Source of the DNA: a virus
IMG/VR virus record: IMGVR_UViG_3300037153_000079
Coordinates: 1 to 41,558 of that record
Length of the DNA stretch: 41,558 nucleotides
Direction: 5' to 3' (one strand)
Of this stretch, positions 7,664 through 15,020 are shown piece after piece (the stretch's first letter is position 1; each line of letters starts with the position of its first letter). The notes below the pieces were generated by a model. It made no database searches. It saw nothing but the letters and a program-made list of their open reading frames with translations, and was not told where the DNA came from. A program made the translations under genes and the position numbers.

Positions 7664-10427
7664 TTATCCCCCTAAGCGATCCGTCGAGAATACGCAGCAA
7701 ATCGAGGAGGACTGGCTCGACTACATGATCGGCCCCCTCCTTGCGCAGCATCTTCCAGGCGTAGAACGAGTTGATGGTCGAGTTGGCTTCACCTCGCTCC
7801 ATGTTCATGATCTCCTCAAGATCCTGCCGTCGCAGCCGAGGCGTCGTGCGAAAGAGCATAGCGAGCATAGGTCTCGTCTTGAGATACGACTCAGCAGCGT
7901 CTACGTTGCTACGGGCGAGGTTAGCGTCCGCAATGCGCGCCGCCGATCTCTGCGCATACCCGAACGCGGGCATCCCGTAGATCAGATCCATGAAAGCTAC
8001 CGCGTCCTCGACGTGATCCTCTGTGATGATGATTTTCTCGCATTCGGCATCGGTCGAGAACGTCCGAGCCGCGATAGCTGCCGAGAGCCGCGCCAGCTTG
8101 ATGCGGACATTCGCAGCTTGTACGAGGGGCGGATCTTCGACGTATCTCGTTCCCATGTCGATAGCGAGCCGGTAGATCATCTCTTCAGCGGCCTCTGTCC
8201 AGAAGATCTGATCCGGCTGCCTAGTCCAGACCCACATCAGCAGAGTATGACAGGCTTCGCTCGTGTAGTGAAGCTCGCCCGAGAGAGAGCGCTGGTTGAT
8301 GGCCTCTGCGGACACGTCGAACTTCGACACGGCCATAGCGAGGTCGAAGCGCGCGATGTCCTCCGGGTTGCCTATCAGCTGTGGGAGCGCATCGACCCCG
8401 AACGCGAACTGATCCATCCCGCCCTGACGCGGGTTCCCCATCCAGACGAGGCGCGTCCTGGCGAACGTTACCTCCTGCTGGATCTTGGTTAGTCGGGCCA
8501 TACCGGACGCCCGCACATCGGACATCTTTGCGATCTCTTCTGGCTGGAGTCCAGAAAGTTCATCAATGACGACGAGGCGGCGGTCATTGATAGGTATGAC
8601 ACCCCAAGTAACTGCCCAATCTCTTCCACCAATCTGTTGTAATCCACCCACCAATCCAGCAAGGGTGGCCGCCTCTCCTCCAACAATTTCTCCGGCTCCA
8701 AAATGTCTAACGAGTCTTTCAGCCGTCTCAGACTTGCCAGTGCGAGTATCGCCGACGACCAAAGATTCAAGCCAGCCTCTGTGGACAAACTGACCTCCGA
8801 ACTTGAAAGAGAGGGGCGAGTGGAAGGTAAGGTCGATGATCGCGTGCATCTCGGGGCGTCCGATGATCCGGGTGACGTGCGCAGCTAGCTCGCGCTCTAT
8901 CTCTCCAATCTTCTGGAGCGGACTCTGGTACTCGCGCGGACGGAACCGGCGCATAAGCTCTTGCGCCTCGGGCGTCATCTCGAAGTGATCGACGTTCGTC
9001 TGCTGGCGCTCGATCTCCCAGGCGAGGAACTCGTTGCGATGCTCGCGGGGCGAGGGATAGAGAGCGCCGGTTACGACGACGGTCGTGTTGCTCATCGTAT
9101 CGTGACGACCGACCGACGTGACCTTTATGTTCTTGTAGTCCTTCGCCTTGGTACCGTCGGAGTGGTCGATAGACGGGCGCGCGAATAGCTGCTCAACCGC
9201 CTGATACTCCTCCACATCGATCTCAAGCTTGTTACACTTCTGCGCCCCGTACTCCTGGCGCATCATCTCGAACACTGCCCCGGTCGTATTGTCGATCATC
9301 GCCAAGACGATGGGACTAGACGGCGGGATCTCGACTGTGGCCTCGCCGCCCGCGTCGTTCAGCGGACAAATGTTACACTTCGCGCCCGCGTCCTGCGTAC
9401 AAAGAAGCTTCGCTCTGCGCGGGATGGAGTAGCCGGGATCCTTCCGGCCTTTGACCGTGACCTGGACGCGGACAGTATCGGCTACTCGGCGCGCGTCGAA
9501 CGAGTCCAGGACGGTGATGATCTCGGGCTCGCCTGGACTCTCCGGAGGCGGCGTCTGCGCCAAAAGCTTCTCGAAGTCGGCGTTGTCGTGTTCGAGCCAG
9601 TAGTCGGTCAGATCCTTGCCGTGCTTCGGCTGAAGATTGTAGGGCAGGTCGATGACGCGCACGTCCGCGACCTTCCGCAGCGCTCGCGCGATCTTGCGCG
9701 CGCCGTTCGATCCTTCCCTGTCTCGATCCTGAATGACGTAGACGAGCTTGTCCTTGAACAAGCTAGCCCAACGGGGGTTCCACACGTTCGCTCCCGAGGT
9801 TCGCGTTACGGCTGCGAAGCCGTGTTGTATGGTTACGAGCGCGTCCCATTCCCCCTCGCAGAAGATGATGCGATCAGCCTTCAGTTGCGAGATAGGATAA
9901 AGCTCGGTCGTGCGCATTCCGGTGACGCTACGGATCTTTGTAGCTGCGTCGGCGTTGGGCGTGTAGCGGCGGACGTTCCAGATCTCGCCCTCGGGGCCGC
10001 GCACAGGTATCGTGTAGACGCTGCGCCGTCGATCCCATCCGATGTCGAAGTCGGCGATGGTCTTTGTTTGTATCCCCCGCCCCAGGAGGTAATCACTGAT
10101 GGCTTCGTCGTCAAGAAGCGCCGCGTTCCAGCCCTTGATCTTGCCTTCGGTGATCACCTCCCGGACGGAGCCTGTTCTACCTGGCCGGTAGCCGTTCAGG
10201 TTCTTGGGAGGATCGACCCAATGCTCCTTCTGATCGATCAGGCTCTGGATACTACCGCCGCCGCATCCGGCGAAGCAGTACCATTCGCCGGTGAGAGTAT
10301 TCAGAGACGCAGAACGGTTCTCGTCCTCGTGGAGCGGGCAACAAAGATCCCATTCTCCGTTTGGCTTCGGACGACCCAAGAGATAAGCTCTCAGGAGCCA
10401 GGCGTGACGGCGCTTAATCTCTGACAT
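7650..10427 (-). CDS. Fused CHC2/TOPRIM primase and MCM-like AAA+ helicase
   Basis: A 925-residue replication protein with two modules. The N-terminus has a CHC2-type zinc finger (Cys30, His33, Cys51, Cys55 in CCPLH and CFAGC) and a TOPRIM domain (FCEGEWDAL near 185, VIQDRDREGSNGA near 230), as in DnaG-type primases. The C-terminal half is not DnaB-like. It has an MCM-like AAA+ motor with Walker A GDTRTGKSETAERL (about 558), Walker B LVVIDELSGLQ (about 618), sensor WMGNPRQGG (about 659) and arginine-finger region IARFDLAM (about 690). Between the modules lie four Cys (LLCTQDAGAKCNICPL) that may bind zinc, as in MCM N-terminal domains. It would prime and unwind DNA for the DnaE polymerase. Confidence 0.85.
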   Translation of the reverse strand: MSEIKRRHAWLLRAYLLGRPKPNGEWDLCCPLHEDENRSASLNTLTGEWYCFAGCGGGSIQSLIDQKEHWVDPPKNLNGYRPGRTGSVREVITEGKIKGWNAALLDDEAISDYLLGRGIQTKTIADFDIGWDRRRSVYTIPVRGPEGEIWNVRRYTPNADAATKIRSVTGMRTTELYPISQLKADRIIFCEGEWDALVTIQHGFAAVTRTSGANVWNPRWASLFKDKLVYVIQDRDREGSNGARKIARALRKVADVRVIDLPYNLQPKHGKDLTDYWLEHDNADFEKLLAQTPPPESPGEPEIITVLDSFDARRVADTVRVQVTVKGRKDPGYSIPRRAKLLCTQDAGAKCNICPLNDAGGEATVEIPPSSPIVLAMIDNTTGAVFEMMRQEYGAQKCNKLEIDVEEYQAVEQLFARPSIDHSDGTKAKDYKNIKVTSVGRHDTMSNTTVVVTGALYPSPREHRNEFLAWEIERQQTNVDHFEMTPEAQELMRRFRPREYQSPLQKIGEIERELAAHVTRIIGRPEMHAIIDLTFHSPLSFKFGGQFVHRGWLESLVVGDTRTGKSETAERLVRHFGAGEIVGGEAATLAGLVGGLQQIGGRDWAVTWGVIPINDRRLVVIDELSGLQPEEIAKMSDVRASGMARLTKIQQEVTFARTRLVWMGNPRQGGMDQFAFGVDALPQLIGNPEDIARFDLAMAVSKFDVSAEAINQRSLSGELHYTSEACHTLLMWVWTRQPDQIFWTEAAEEMIYRLAIDMGTRYVEDPPLVQAANVRIKLARLSAAIAARTFSTDAECEKIIITEDHVEDAVAFMDLIYGMPAFGYAQRSAARIADANLARSNVDAAESYLKTRPMLAMLFRTTPRLRRQDLEEIMNMERGEANSTINSFYAWKMLRKEGADHVVEPVLLDLLRILDGSLRGINGER

Positions 10428-10447
10428 GACGGCGAAGTCACGCGCCG

Positions 10448-11452
10448 TTAGAAGGGCTGGGCCTCCTTGTCATCCTCACGCAGGGCTGCGATCATCTTCT
10501 CCTTCGTTTTGCGTCCGCTGATCTTGATCTCTGCGCCCTGCTCGTTACGGGTAGCGACTTCGTCTGTCAACTCGTCTGCCGACCACTCTTCGTAGTCGTC
10601 CGAAGGCTCTCCAGACTCGGAGCCTGCGCCGTTCATGAGAGCTTCCGAGTTGGAAGCGAGGGTCGTGATTGCCTCGATGACCTTGGGTCGCGTCTTCCGC
10701 CCGGTCGGCAGCACCTTGAGATCCTCGGCGTACGCCTTCAGATCCTCGTCACTCCAGTCTGCGTAGAACTCCGGGTCTGTGCGGAGGTCTTGGAGCAACT
10801 CGGGATCGAGGACATCGGTGGGCTCTTCCTCGGCATCCTCGGACTCTTCAGCCTCTTCCTCGTCTTCCTCGTCGCCCCCACCTTGGTCTGCGAGGATAGC
10901 CGCGATAGCCTTGATCTGCGAGAACCGTCCCTCCAGGGTGATCTCGCGCGCCTCTAGCTCTTCCTTGAGGTCGGCGGTAGACCACTCCTCCAGTTCCTCG
11001 CGCGTCAGGGGAGCCTCGTCGTCCGTCTCCGGGAGCCCTGCGCCGTCCTCGGAGACCTTGCCCGGCGGGTAGATAGAGCGCGCCCGCCCGCGGTACTCGC
11101 CGTCCAGGCCGGACTCGGCCGTCACCTTGACCTTGACCGGCTTCCCGACCGCTTTGGCCGTATCGATCTCGCCCTTGTCCTTGAGCCCGAGCGCGTCTAT
11201 CAACTCGCGCAGCTTCCAGCCGTGGGCGGTCTCGTTGTAGTTGGGATCGTCGGGCGTCTTGATGTACGTCCAGAGATTCGCGTACTCGGCTCCGACGCTG
11301 AGAACGATCTCCAGATCTCGAATGGCCGTGCCGTCGGCCTTCTCCGTGCGCGGGGTCATCGCCTGAATGGTGCCTTCGTAGAGCCCCGGTGGCGGCTGTT
11401 CTCCTCCACCCCCGGTAGGAACGTTAGAAACGTCATACTTGACCTTTGCCAC
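10448..11452 (-). CDS. ssDNA-binding-like protein with three SAP-like motifs
   Basis: The 334-residue protein has an N-terminal beta domain (LYEGTIQAMTPRTEKADGTA, LEIVLSVGAEYANLWTYIKT, VGKPVKVKVTAESG) like phage single-strand-binding or DUF669-type proteins. An acidic linker (EDEEEAEESEDAEEE) follows. Three short repeats have the form W-S-x2-(D/E)-L-K/T-x-E ... G-R-x4-K-x-I-x-A-I, at about residues 175-210, 235-265 and 293-328, and look like SAP DNA-binding helices. The start is GTG 11450-11452 with AGGAGGGAG upstream. It follows the ATPase gene with no gap, so the two probably act together in replication/recombination. Confidence 0.65.
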   Translation of the reverse strand: MAKVKYDVSNVPTGGGGEQPPPGLYEGTIQAMTPRTEKADGTAIRDLEIVLSVGAEYANLWTYIKTPDDPNYNETAHGWKLRELIDALGLKDKGEIDTAKAVGKPVKVKVTAESGLDGEYRGRARSIYPPGKVSEDGAGLPETDDEAPLTREELEEWSTADLKEELEAREITLEGRFSQIKAIAAILADQGGGDEEDEEEAEESEDAEEEPTDVLDPELLQDLRTDPEFYADWSDEDLKAYAEDLKVLPTGRKTRPKVIEAITTLASNSEALMNGAGSESGEPSDDYEEWSADELTDEVATRNEQGAEIKISGRKTKEKMIAALREDDKEAQPF

Positions 11453-12253
11453 TTACTGCTCCCTCCTTCTCCTGCGTCTAGTCGTTTGACCCCTTCCCAT
11501 CTCCTCCATCATCCCGGGCAGCGTCGGGTTGATGAGTTCCCCGTTTGAAAAGACCGGGCTGCCGTCCGGCCGTTTGATCTGGTTCTTGGCATAGTAGTGT
11601 TCGTCGGCGTTCACGTGTAGCACCCGCATCTGGCGCGTTTTGCCCCGGTGATCGCGCGTACGGATATCGCCGTACGCGACGAGATTCATCATGCCGCAGA
11701 TCTTCGCGGGCATCATCTTCCCCTGAACCCAGGGCCACATACAGGACGGCGTAACCCCGTTGTCCATGGGATCCCAGTAGAAGGCGTGGGCCGTGATGCC
11801 GAGGTTAACGGTACCCGCGCCTACGGTATGGCGAACCCACTGCGCCAAACGCCACATATTCACGCGGTACTCGCCGCGGTCGGGGCCGAACTGTTCTCGA
11901 TCCTTGCGCGCGAGCGACCCGCGCGGGCCTTTCCGATCCAAGACTCCCTCGTACACGTCGTCGAGGCCGACATCTTGGAGCAGGGAGATCGAGTCGAGCC
12001 AGACCCAGTCCCAGTTGTGGCCATCGTGCTGTACGAACTCCAGCGCCTCGAAGATCTCCTCCCAGGTACGGACGACCATCTCTTGGACGCCGCTGCCGAT
12101 GATCGGATCGACGTGATCGACGGGCGGGCGGATGATGAGCGTCTTGTACTTCTCTCCGCCCGTGCCGATGAAGGTAGTTTTTCCCCAGCCGATATCTGCG
12201 TACAGCAGCATCGATAGCTTCGCGCTCGCGCCTACGGGACGAATCTCCGGCAT
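11453..12253 (-). CDS. RecA-like P-loop ATPase (AAA_24/Sak4-type)
   Basis: A phage recombination-type ATPase of about 266 residues. Walker A is in LLYADIGWGKTTFIG near the N-terminus, and Walker B is in WDWVWLDSISLLQDVG. The central region (MWRLAQWVRHTVGAGTVNLG) and the late polar strand resemble single-domain RecA-like proteins of the AAA_24/Sak4 group, which aid annealing or strand exchange with an ssDNA-binding partner. The start ATG 12251-12253 shares its A with the upstream TAA (TAATG), which decides the start. It lies between the SSB-like and nuclease genes. Confidence 0.78.
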   Translation of the reverse strand: MPEIRPVGASAKLSMLLYADIGWGKTTFIGTGGEKYKTLIIRPPVDHVDPIIGSGVQEMVVRTWEEIFEALEFVQHDGHNWDWVWLDSISLLQDVGLDDVYEGVLDRKGPRGSLARKDREQFGPDRGEYRVNMWRLAQWVRHTVGAGTVNLGITAHAFYWDPMDNGVTPSCMWPWVQGKMMPAKICGMMNLVAYGDIRTRDHRGKTRQMRVLHVNADEHYYAKNQIKRPDGSPVFSNGELINPTLPGMMEEMGRGQTTRRRRRREQ

Positions 12254-13395
12254 TATCTCGTCTCGTCCGTGTAGACTTGATGCTCGGCGTAGGGATCCCA
12301 ACCTCTGGCTACGAGCCCACGCATTTCATCCCAATCCTTTCCTATCTCGTGTAGCTCGCAGAAGTCGAAGCACCAGCATCCTGGGCACGTGAACTGTCCT
12401 TGGTTCTTGTACGCTCCCTCGGGCGGCGCAGCGATACCTTCGAGGCGCTCGCTGTTGCGCACTGCCTCCATATCGAAGAACTCGGAGATGGCCTGGTATC
12501 TCGCGCGCTCGCGCTCGTTCCAGTCGCGGAAGATCGGCGTGCGCGAGAAGTAGGGAGCGGGCTGTCTCTTGGACACGGAGCCATCCCGGTTGAGCGCGAA
12601 TCCACCCTCGTCTTTCGGGCGGTCGTCCGGGAACGCCTTACGCAGATGGTTGTAGATCATTCCAGCTGGACGCTTGTCGGGCGCGAGTAGCTCGTTCTCG
12701 TAGATCCAATCGAGCCCCCACGTCCAATAACTGGTAGCTTGCAAATCCAAGCTTAAGTATTGGACTGAAATCGTCTTGGCTGACTTGTGATCTACTACAT
12801 GGATGCGCTTCGTTAGGCGGTCGAGGACGATCAAGTCCATCACCCCGACCGCCCAAAACAACGGTTTACGGGTAGCCGGGTGGTGTACTAGCTGGCGGAA
12901 GGGTTGTTCCGTCACTAGCACTTCCCACTGGTTGTCCGAGCCCCAGTGCTCGACGTAGCTTGTCAACATAGCGACGCCAAGCTCGCCTGCCTCGGCCCAT
13001 ACCTCGTCCTCCTCCAAATCGTGAACGCGAAAGCCGAACTCGCCCTGCGCCTTGATCTCCGCGTTGTAGTATTTGGTAAAGCTCTTCGCCGGATGTGGCC
13101 CCCGCTTTACGCCTTTGACGTAGTAGTCCGCGAGGGCCATGTGGATGAGCGAGCCGAAGCGAAGAGGTGGGACAGCCGTCTTCGGTTTGAGTTGCTCTTC
13201 GAACTCGTGCCACCACTTCCAGCGACATCTCTTGAACGTTCCGCGCTCGGACGTTCGCAAGAGGGGGAGACCGCCGACCACGGGTGAGACATCGAGCGGG
13301 GAGGGAGCAACCTCGACTCTCGATGGCCCCGGCGGTCTCCCGCTCTCGCGCGTACCAGCGCGGCGCGTGCGACGGACGATTTGTTTCTGACTCAA
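12253..13395 (-). CDS. Cas4/RecB-like PD-(D/E)XK exonuclease
   Basis: A nuclease of about 380 residues. The catalytic core shows GVMDLIVLD followed by VVDHKSAK, the D ... D/E-x-K pair of PD-(D/E)XK enzymes, with LQATSYWTW as the QxxxY-like motif. One Cys near the N-terminus (FKRCRWKWWHEFEE) and a C-terminal cluster CPGCWCFDFCELH match the Cys set that binds an iron-sulfur cluster in Cas4/AddB. The TTG start (13393-13395) is chosen because AGGAGGGAGCA lies just upstream. It would resect DNA ends together with the RecA-like ATPase. Confidence 0.82.
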   Translation of the reverse strand: MSQKQIVRRTRRAGTRESGRPPGPSRVEVAPSPLDVSPVVGGLPLLRTSERGTFKRCRWKWWHEFEEQLKPKTAVPPLRFGSLIHMALADYYVKGVKRGPHPAKSFTKYYNAEIKAQGEFGFRVHDLEEDEVWAEAGELGVAMLTSYVEHWGSDNQWEVLVTEQPFRQLVHHPATRKPLFWAVGVMDLIVLDRLTKRIHVVDHKSAKTISVQYLSLDLQATSYWTWGLDWIYENELLAPDKRPAGMIYNHLRKAFPDDRPKDEGGFALNRDGSVSKRQPAPYFSRTPIFRDWNERERARYQAISEFFDMEAVRNSERLEGIAAPPEGAYKNQGQFTCPGCWCFDFCELHEIGKDWDEMRGLVARGWDPYAEHQVYTDETR

Positions 13396-13490
13396 TGCTC
13401 CCTCCTGATGTACGCTCTCCCCCGCCAAATCCCCCGCCTCCCTCGGTCGCGCCCGAGATCAACAGCGGGGGATCCGACGAGCGTCCGAGT

Positions 13491-13519
13491 ACCCTACCGG
13501 ATTCTAGCGCCGAAGTCTA
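13491..13519 (-). promoter_or_regulatory. Candidate promoter upstream of the nuclease operon
   Basis: On the minus strand TAGACT (13514-13519) is followed after 17 bases by TAGGGT (13491-13496). The -35-like hexamer matches the other candidate promoters; the -10 is weaker. A small hairpin (CCCCG ATTTC CGGGG, 13521-13535) sits directly upstream, after the preceding gene's stop. Confidence 0.38.
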
Positions 13520-13538
13520 CCCCCGATTTCCGGGGATT

Positions 13539-13982
13539 TTAGAGACCCTCTGCTTTTCGAAGCTTTGTTTCACGCGCGTCGAGGTCAAGAAGCTTCTTCG
13601 TCATTCGTTGGTGTCGCATGTATTCGTACTGCCATTCTGGAATGTCTGCTTCTTCGACTCCGGCCCTGATACAGATCTCACTGAGGACGATTTGTGTCTC
13701 AGTGACACCAATACCAAGACGCCGCCCACGCAACCATTGCGTCCTGAGTGCGTCCCTGTTATTGCGCGTGAACATAAGGCGATCCATTGTTCCAAGACAA
13801 ACCAGGAAGTATCCTTGGAGATCTAGGTCTGCTCTCTTCCGCGCGACCGTACGCGGGCCATAGGCAAACTTGTGGCGATCCGCGTCGATGTTCGGGTCGA
13901 GGTCGAGGAACCTCATGGCCTCGTCCATCGAAAACTCTTTCTCCTTGCCGAAGTGCTTGAATAGCTTGATATGATCTTCCAT
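13539..13982 (-). CDS. Hypothetical protein, 147 aa
   Basis: A helical, charged protein (MEDHIKLFKHFGKEKEFSMD, AMRFLDLDPNIDADRHKF) with a basic middle and a C-terminal Lys/Arg-Glu helix. The region DPNIDADRHKFAYGPRTVAR and a later ETQIVLSEICIRAGVEEADI could form an HTH-like fold, but no family is recognised. It sits between the 14.0-kb inverted repeat and the nuclease operon promoter. Confidence 0.62.
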   Translation of the reverse strand: MEDHIKLFKHFGKEKEFSMDEAMRFLDLDPNIDADRHKFAYGPRTVARKRADLDLQGYFLVCLGTMDRLMFTRNNRDALRTQWLRGRRLGIGVTETQIVLSEICIRAGVEEADIPEWQYEYMRHQRMTKKLLDLDARETKLRKAEGL

Positions 13983-14003
13983 GCCGCAGTCCTTTCGAGG
14001 CCG

Positions 14004-14039
14004 GGTTTACGCTAGGCGTATATAGGGCTAGCGTAAACC
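14004..14039. repeat. 12-bp perfect inverted repeat
   Basis: GGTTTACGCTAG (14004-14015) and CTAGCGTAAACC (14028-14039) are perfect complements around a 12-base AT-containing spacer. The element lies between two leftward genes, 6 bases after one stop. There is no T-run, so it is an operator or an RNA hairpin rather than a normal terminator. Confidence 0.7.
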
Positions 14040-14044
14040 GAACG

Positions 14045-14482
14045 TTAGTTCTGGCGCTTTCGCTTCTTGTTAGCCATCACAGCGTGGCTGCGTTTACAAA
14101 ACCTTTGATCTGAACGTCCCTTTACATACCACCTCCCGCAATGCTCACATTTCGCTCGTCGCTTCTCGGGTAGGAGCGCGGGAATATCGCGCTGGAGATC
14201 TAGGTCGTGCTGGATGTGATGGATGATCCAATCGGCGTTCGCCTTGTGCTGTTCAAGCCAGTCGATCACATCTTGATACGTGAACGTGGCTCGCGTATCG
14301 TTAGCCTCAGCTTTAGCTAATTCTTTGAAAGCCTTGGCGTAAAGGCCATCGTCCGCCTCTTTCATCGCTCCGTGCACGATGATGTAGACCGAGTTCGGAG
14401 ACGGATTCGACCACAAGGTTTTGTGTTCAATGATTACTTCTTTGGGCTGCGAGTCATCGCTCGTAGCCTTGCGGACAGGCAT
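14045..14482 (-). CDS. Hypothetical protein with C-terminal zinc finger
   Basis: A 145-residue protein with a conserved-looking central helix pair (FKELAKAEANDTRATFTYQD) and a C-terminal putative zinc finger CEHCGRWYVKGRSDQRFCKRSH (Cx2C...C-x3-H), followed by a basic tail (NKKRKRQN). The finger resembles those of CGNR/FLYWCH-like or recombination proteins, but the fold is not certain. A ribosome-binding site (AAAGGAG) precedes the ATG and a candidate promoter lies 46-74 bases upstream. Probably a DNA-binding or regulatory protein at the head of this operon. Confidence 0.62.
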   Translation of the reverse strand: MPVRKATSDDSQPKEVIIEHKTLWSNPSPNSVYIIVHGAMKEADDGLYAKAFKELAKAEANDTRATFTYQDVIDWLEQHKANADWIIHHIQHDLDLQRDIPALLPEKRRAKCEHCGRWYVKGRSDQRFCKRSHAVMANKKRKRQN

Positions 14483-14527
14483 CTCCTTTCTACTCCCTCC
14501 TACGCTCGGACGGGCCGAGATCCGGCG

Positions 14528-14556
14528 ACTCTACCTGAATACAAAAGAAAAGTAAA
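14528..14556 (-). promoter_or_regulatory. Candidate promoter for the 14.5-kb leftward operon
   Basis: Minus strand TTTACT (14551-14556), 17-base T-rich spacer, TAGAGT (14528-14533), about 46 bases before the ATG. The spacing equals that of the other promoters. Confidence 0.45.
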
Positions 14557-14670
14557 GGAATCCCTTTGCAGCGGCTCGTTAGCCCTAGGAATCCCGTCCG
14601 CGTCGCGCCCGGGCGCGCGTATAGGCGCGCGCAATACTGCGGGCGTATACGCGCGCTACAAAACGCGCGC

Positions 14671-14781
14671 TATAAGGCACGCGAGGGCTCTCCGCTAGGG
14701 CTCGGAGCGACCGACTCTCGGAACATCGGGATCCGATCAACTTTTCTCGCGGATAGCGACTAGCCTCGCGCGTGCCTTATA
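14671..14781 (-). ncRNA. Large inverted-repeat element A (possible structured RNA)
   Basis: Outer arms TATAAGGCACGCGAGG (14671-14686) and CCTCGCGCGTGCCTTATA (14764-14781) pair except for a CG insertion. Inside are smaller palindromes (CTCCG/CGGAG, ATCGG/CCGAT). A related element (B) with the same arm core lies at 29311-29460. Could be a transcribed multi-branched RNA or a DNA cruciform/replication element. Confidence 0.5.
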
Positions 14782-14793
14782 GAACGTATTCAA

Positions 14794-14840
14794 ACGCGCG
14801 CTACATACGCGCGCTATATACGCGCGCTATATACGCGCGT
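14794..14840. repeat. 13-bp tandem repeats ACGCGCGCTA(C/T)AT
   Basis: The unit ACGCGCGCTA recurs at 14794, 14807 and 14820 with a period of 13 and a partial copy at 14833. Two further copies sit left of element A at 14649 and 14663. The sequence alternates purine and pyrimidine, so it may unwind or form Z-DNA, and may bind a protein cooperatively. Confidence 0.75.
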
Positions 14841-14855
14841 AAATAAGGTGCCCCC

Positions 14856-15020
14856 TCATTCTTCCAGCTGCCATCGAGTGGCAGCCTTGCGCTCAGCGGG
14901 GGTCTGCGGAGGGCTCGGCGCTGTCGGTGGCTTCGGGTCTCCCTTCAGCTTTCGCAGCGCGTTGCTCACCCCGCAGAACCCGCCAAACACGAGAGCGATA
15001 CAACCTAGTACCTGGATCAT
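14856..15020 (-). CDS. Small single-pass membrane protein, 54 aa
   Basis: The ATG overlaps the helicase stop in an ATGA (15017-15020), indicating coupling. An N-terminal hydrophobic segment (MIQVLGCIALVFGGFCGVSN) is followed by a Pro-rich, charged tail (KGDPKPPTAPSPPQTPAE). One transmembrane helix or a lipoprotein-like signal (LGC) is possible. No function assigned; it is the last gene of the operon carrying the SNF2 helicase. Confidence 0.6.
   Translation of the reverse strand: MIQVLGCIALVFGGFCGVSNALRKLKGDPKPPTAPSPPQTPAERKAATRWQLEE

Larger units (their letters stand above)
14557..14855. other. Non-coding stretch holding an inverted-repeat element and 13-bp repeats
   Basis: No gene is supported. 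It holds GC-alternating DNA (CGCGCGC runs), a large inverted-repeat element (14671-14781) and 13-bp tandem repeats (14794-14840). It is upstream, in the transcribed direction, of the 14.5-kb operon, in the same relation as the related 29.3-29.5 kb element has to the late operon. Confidence 0.6.
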
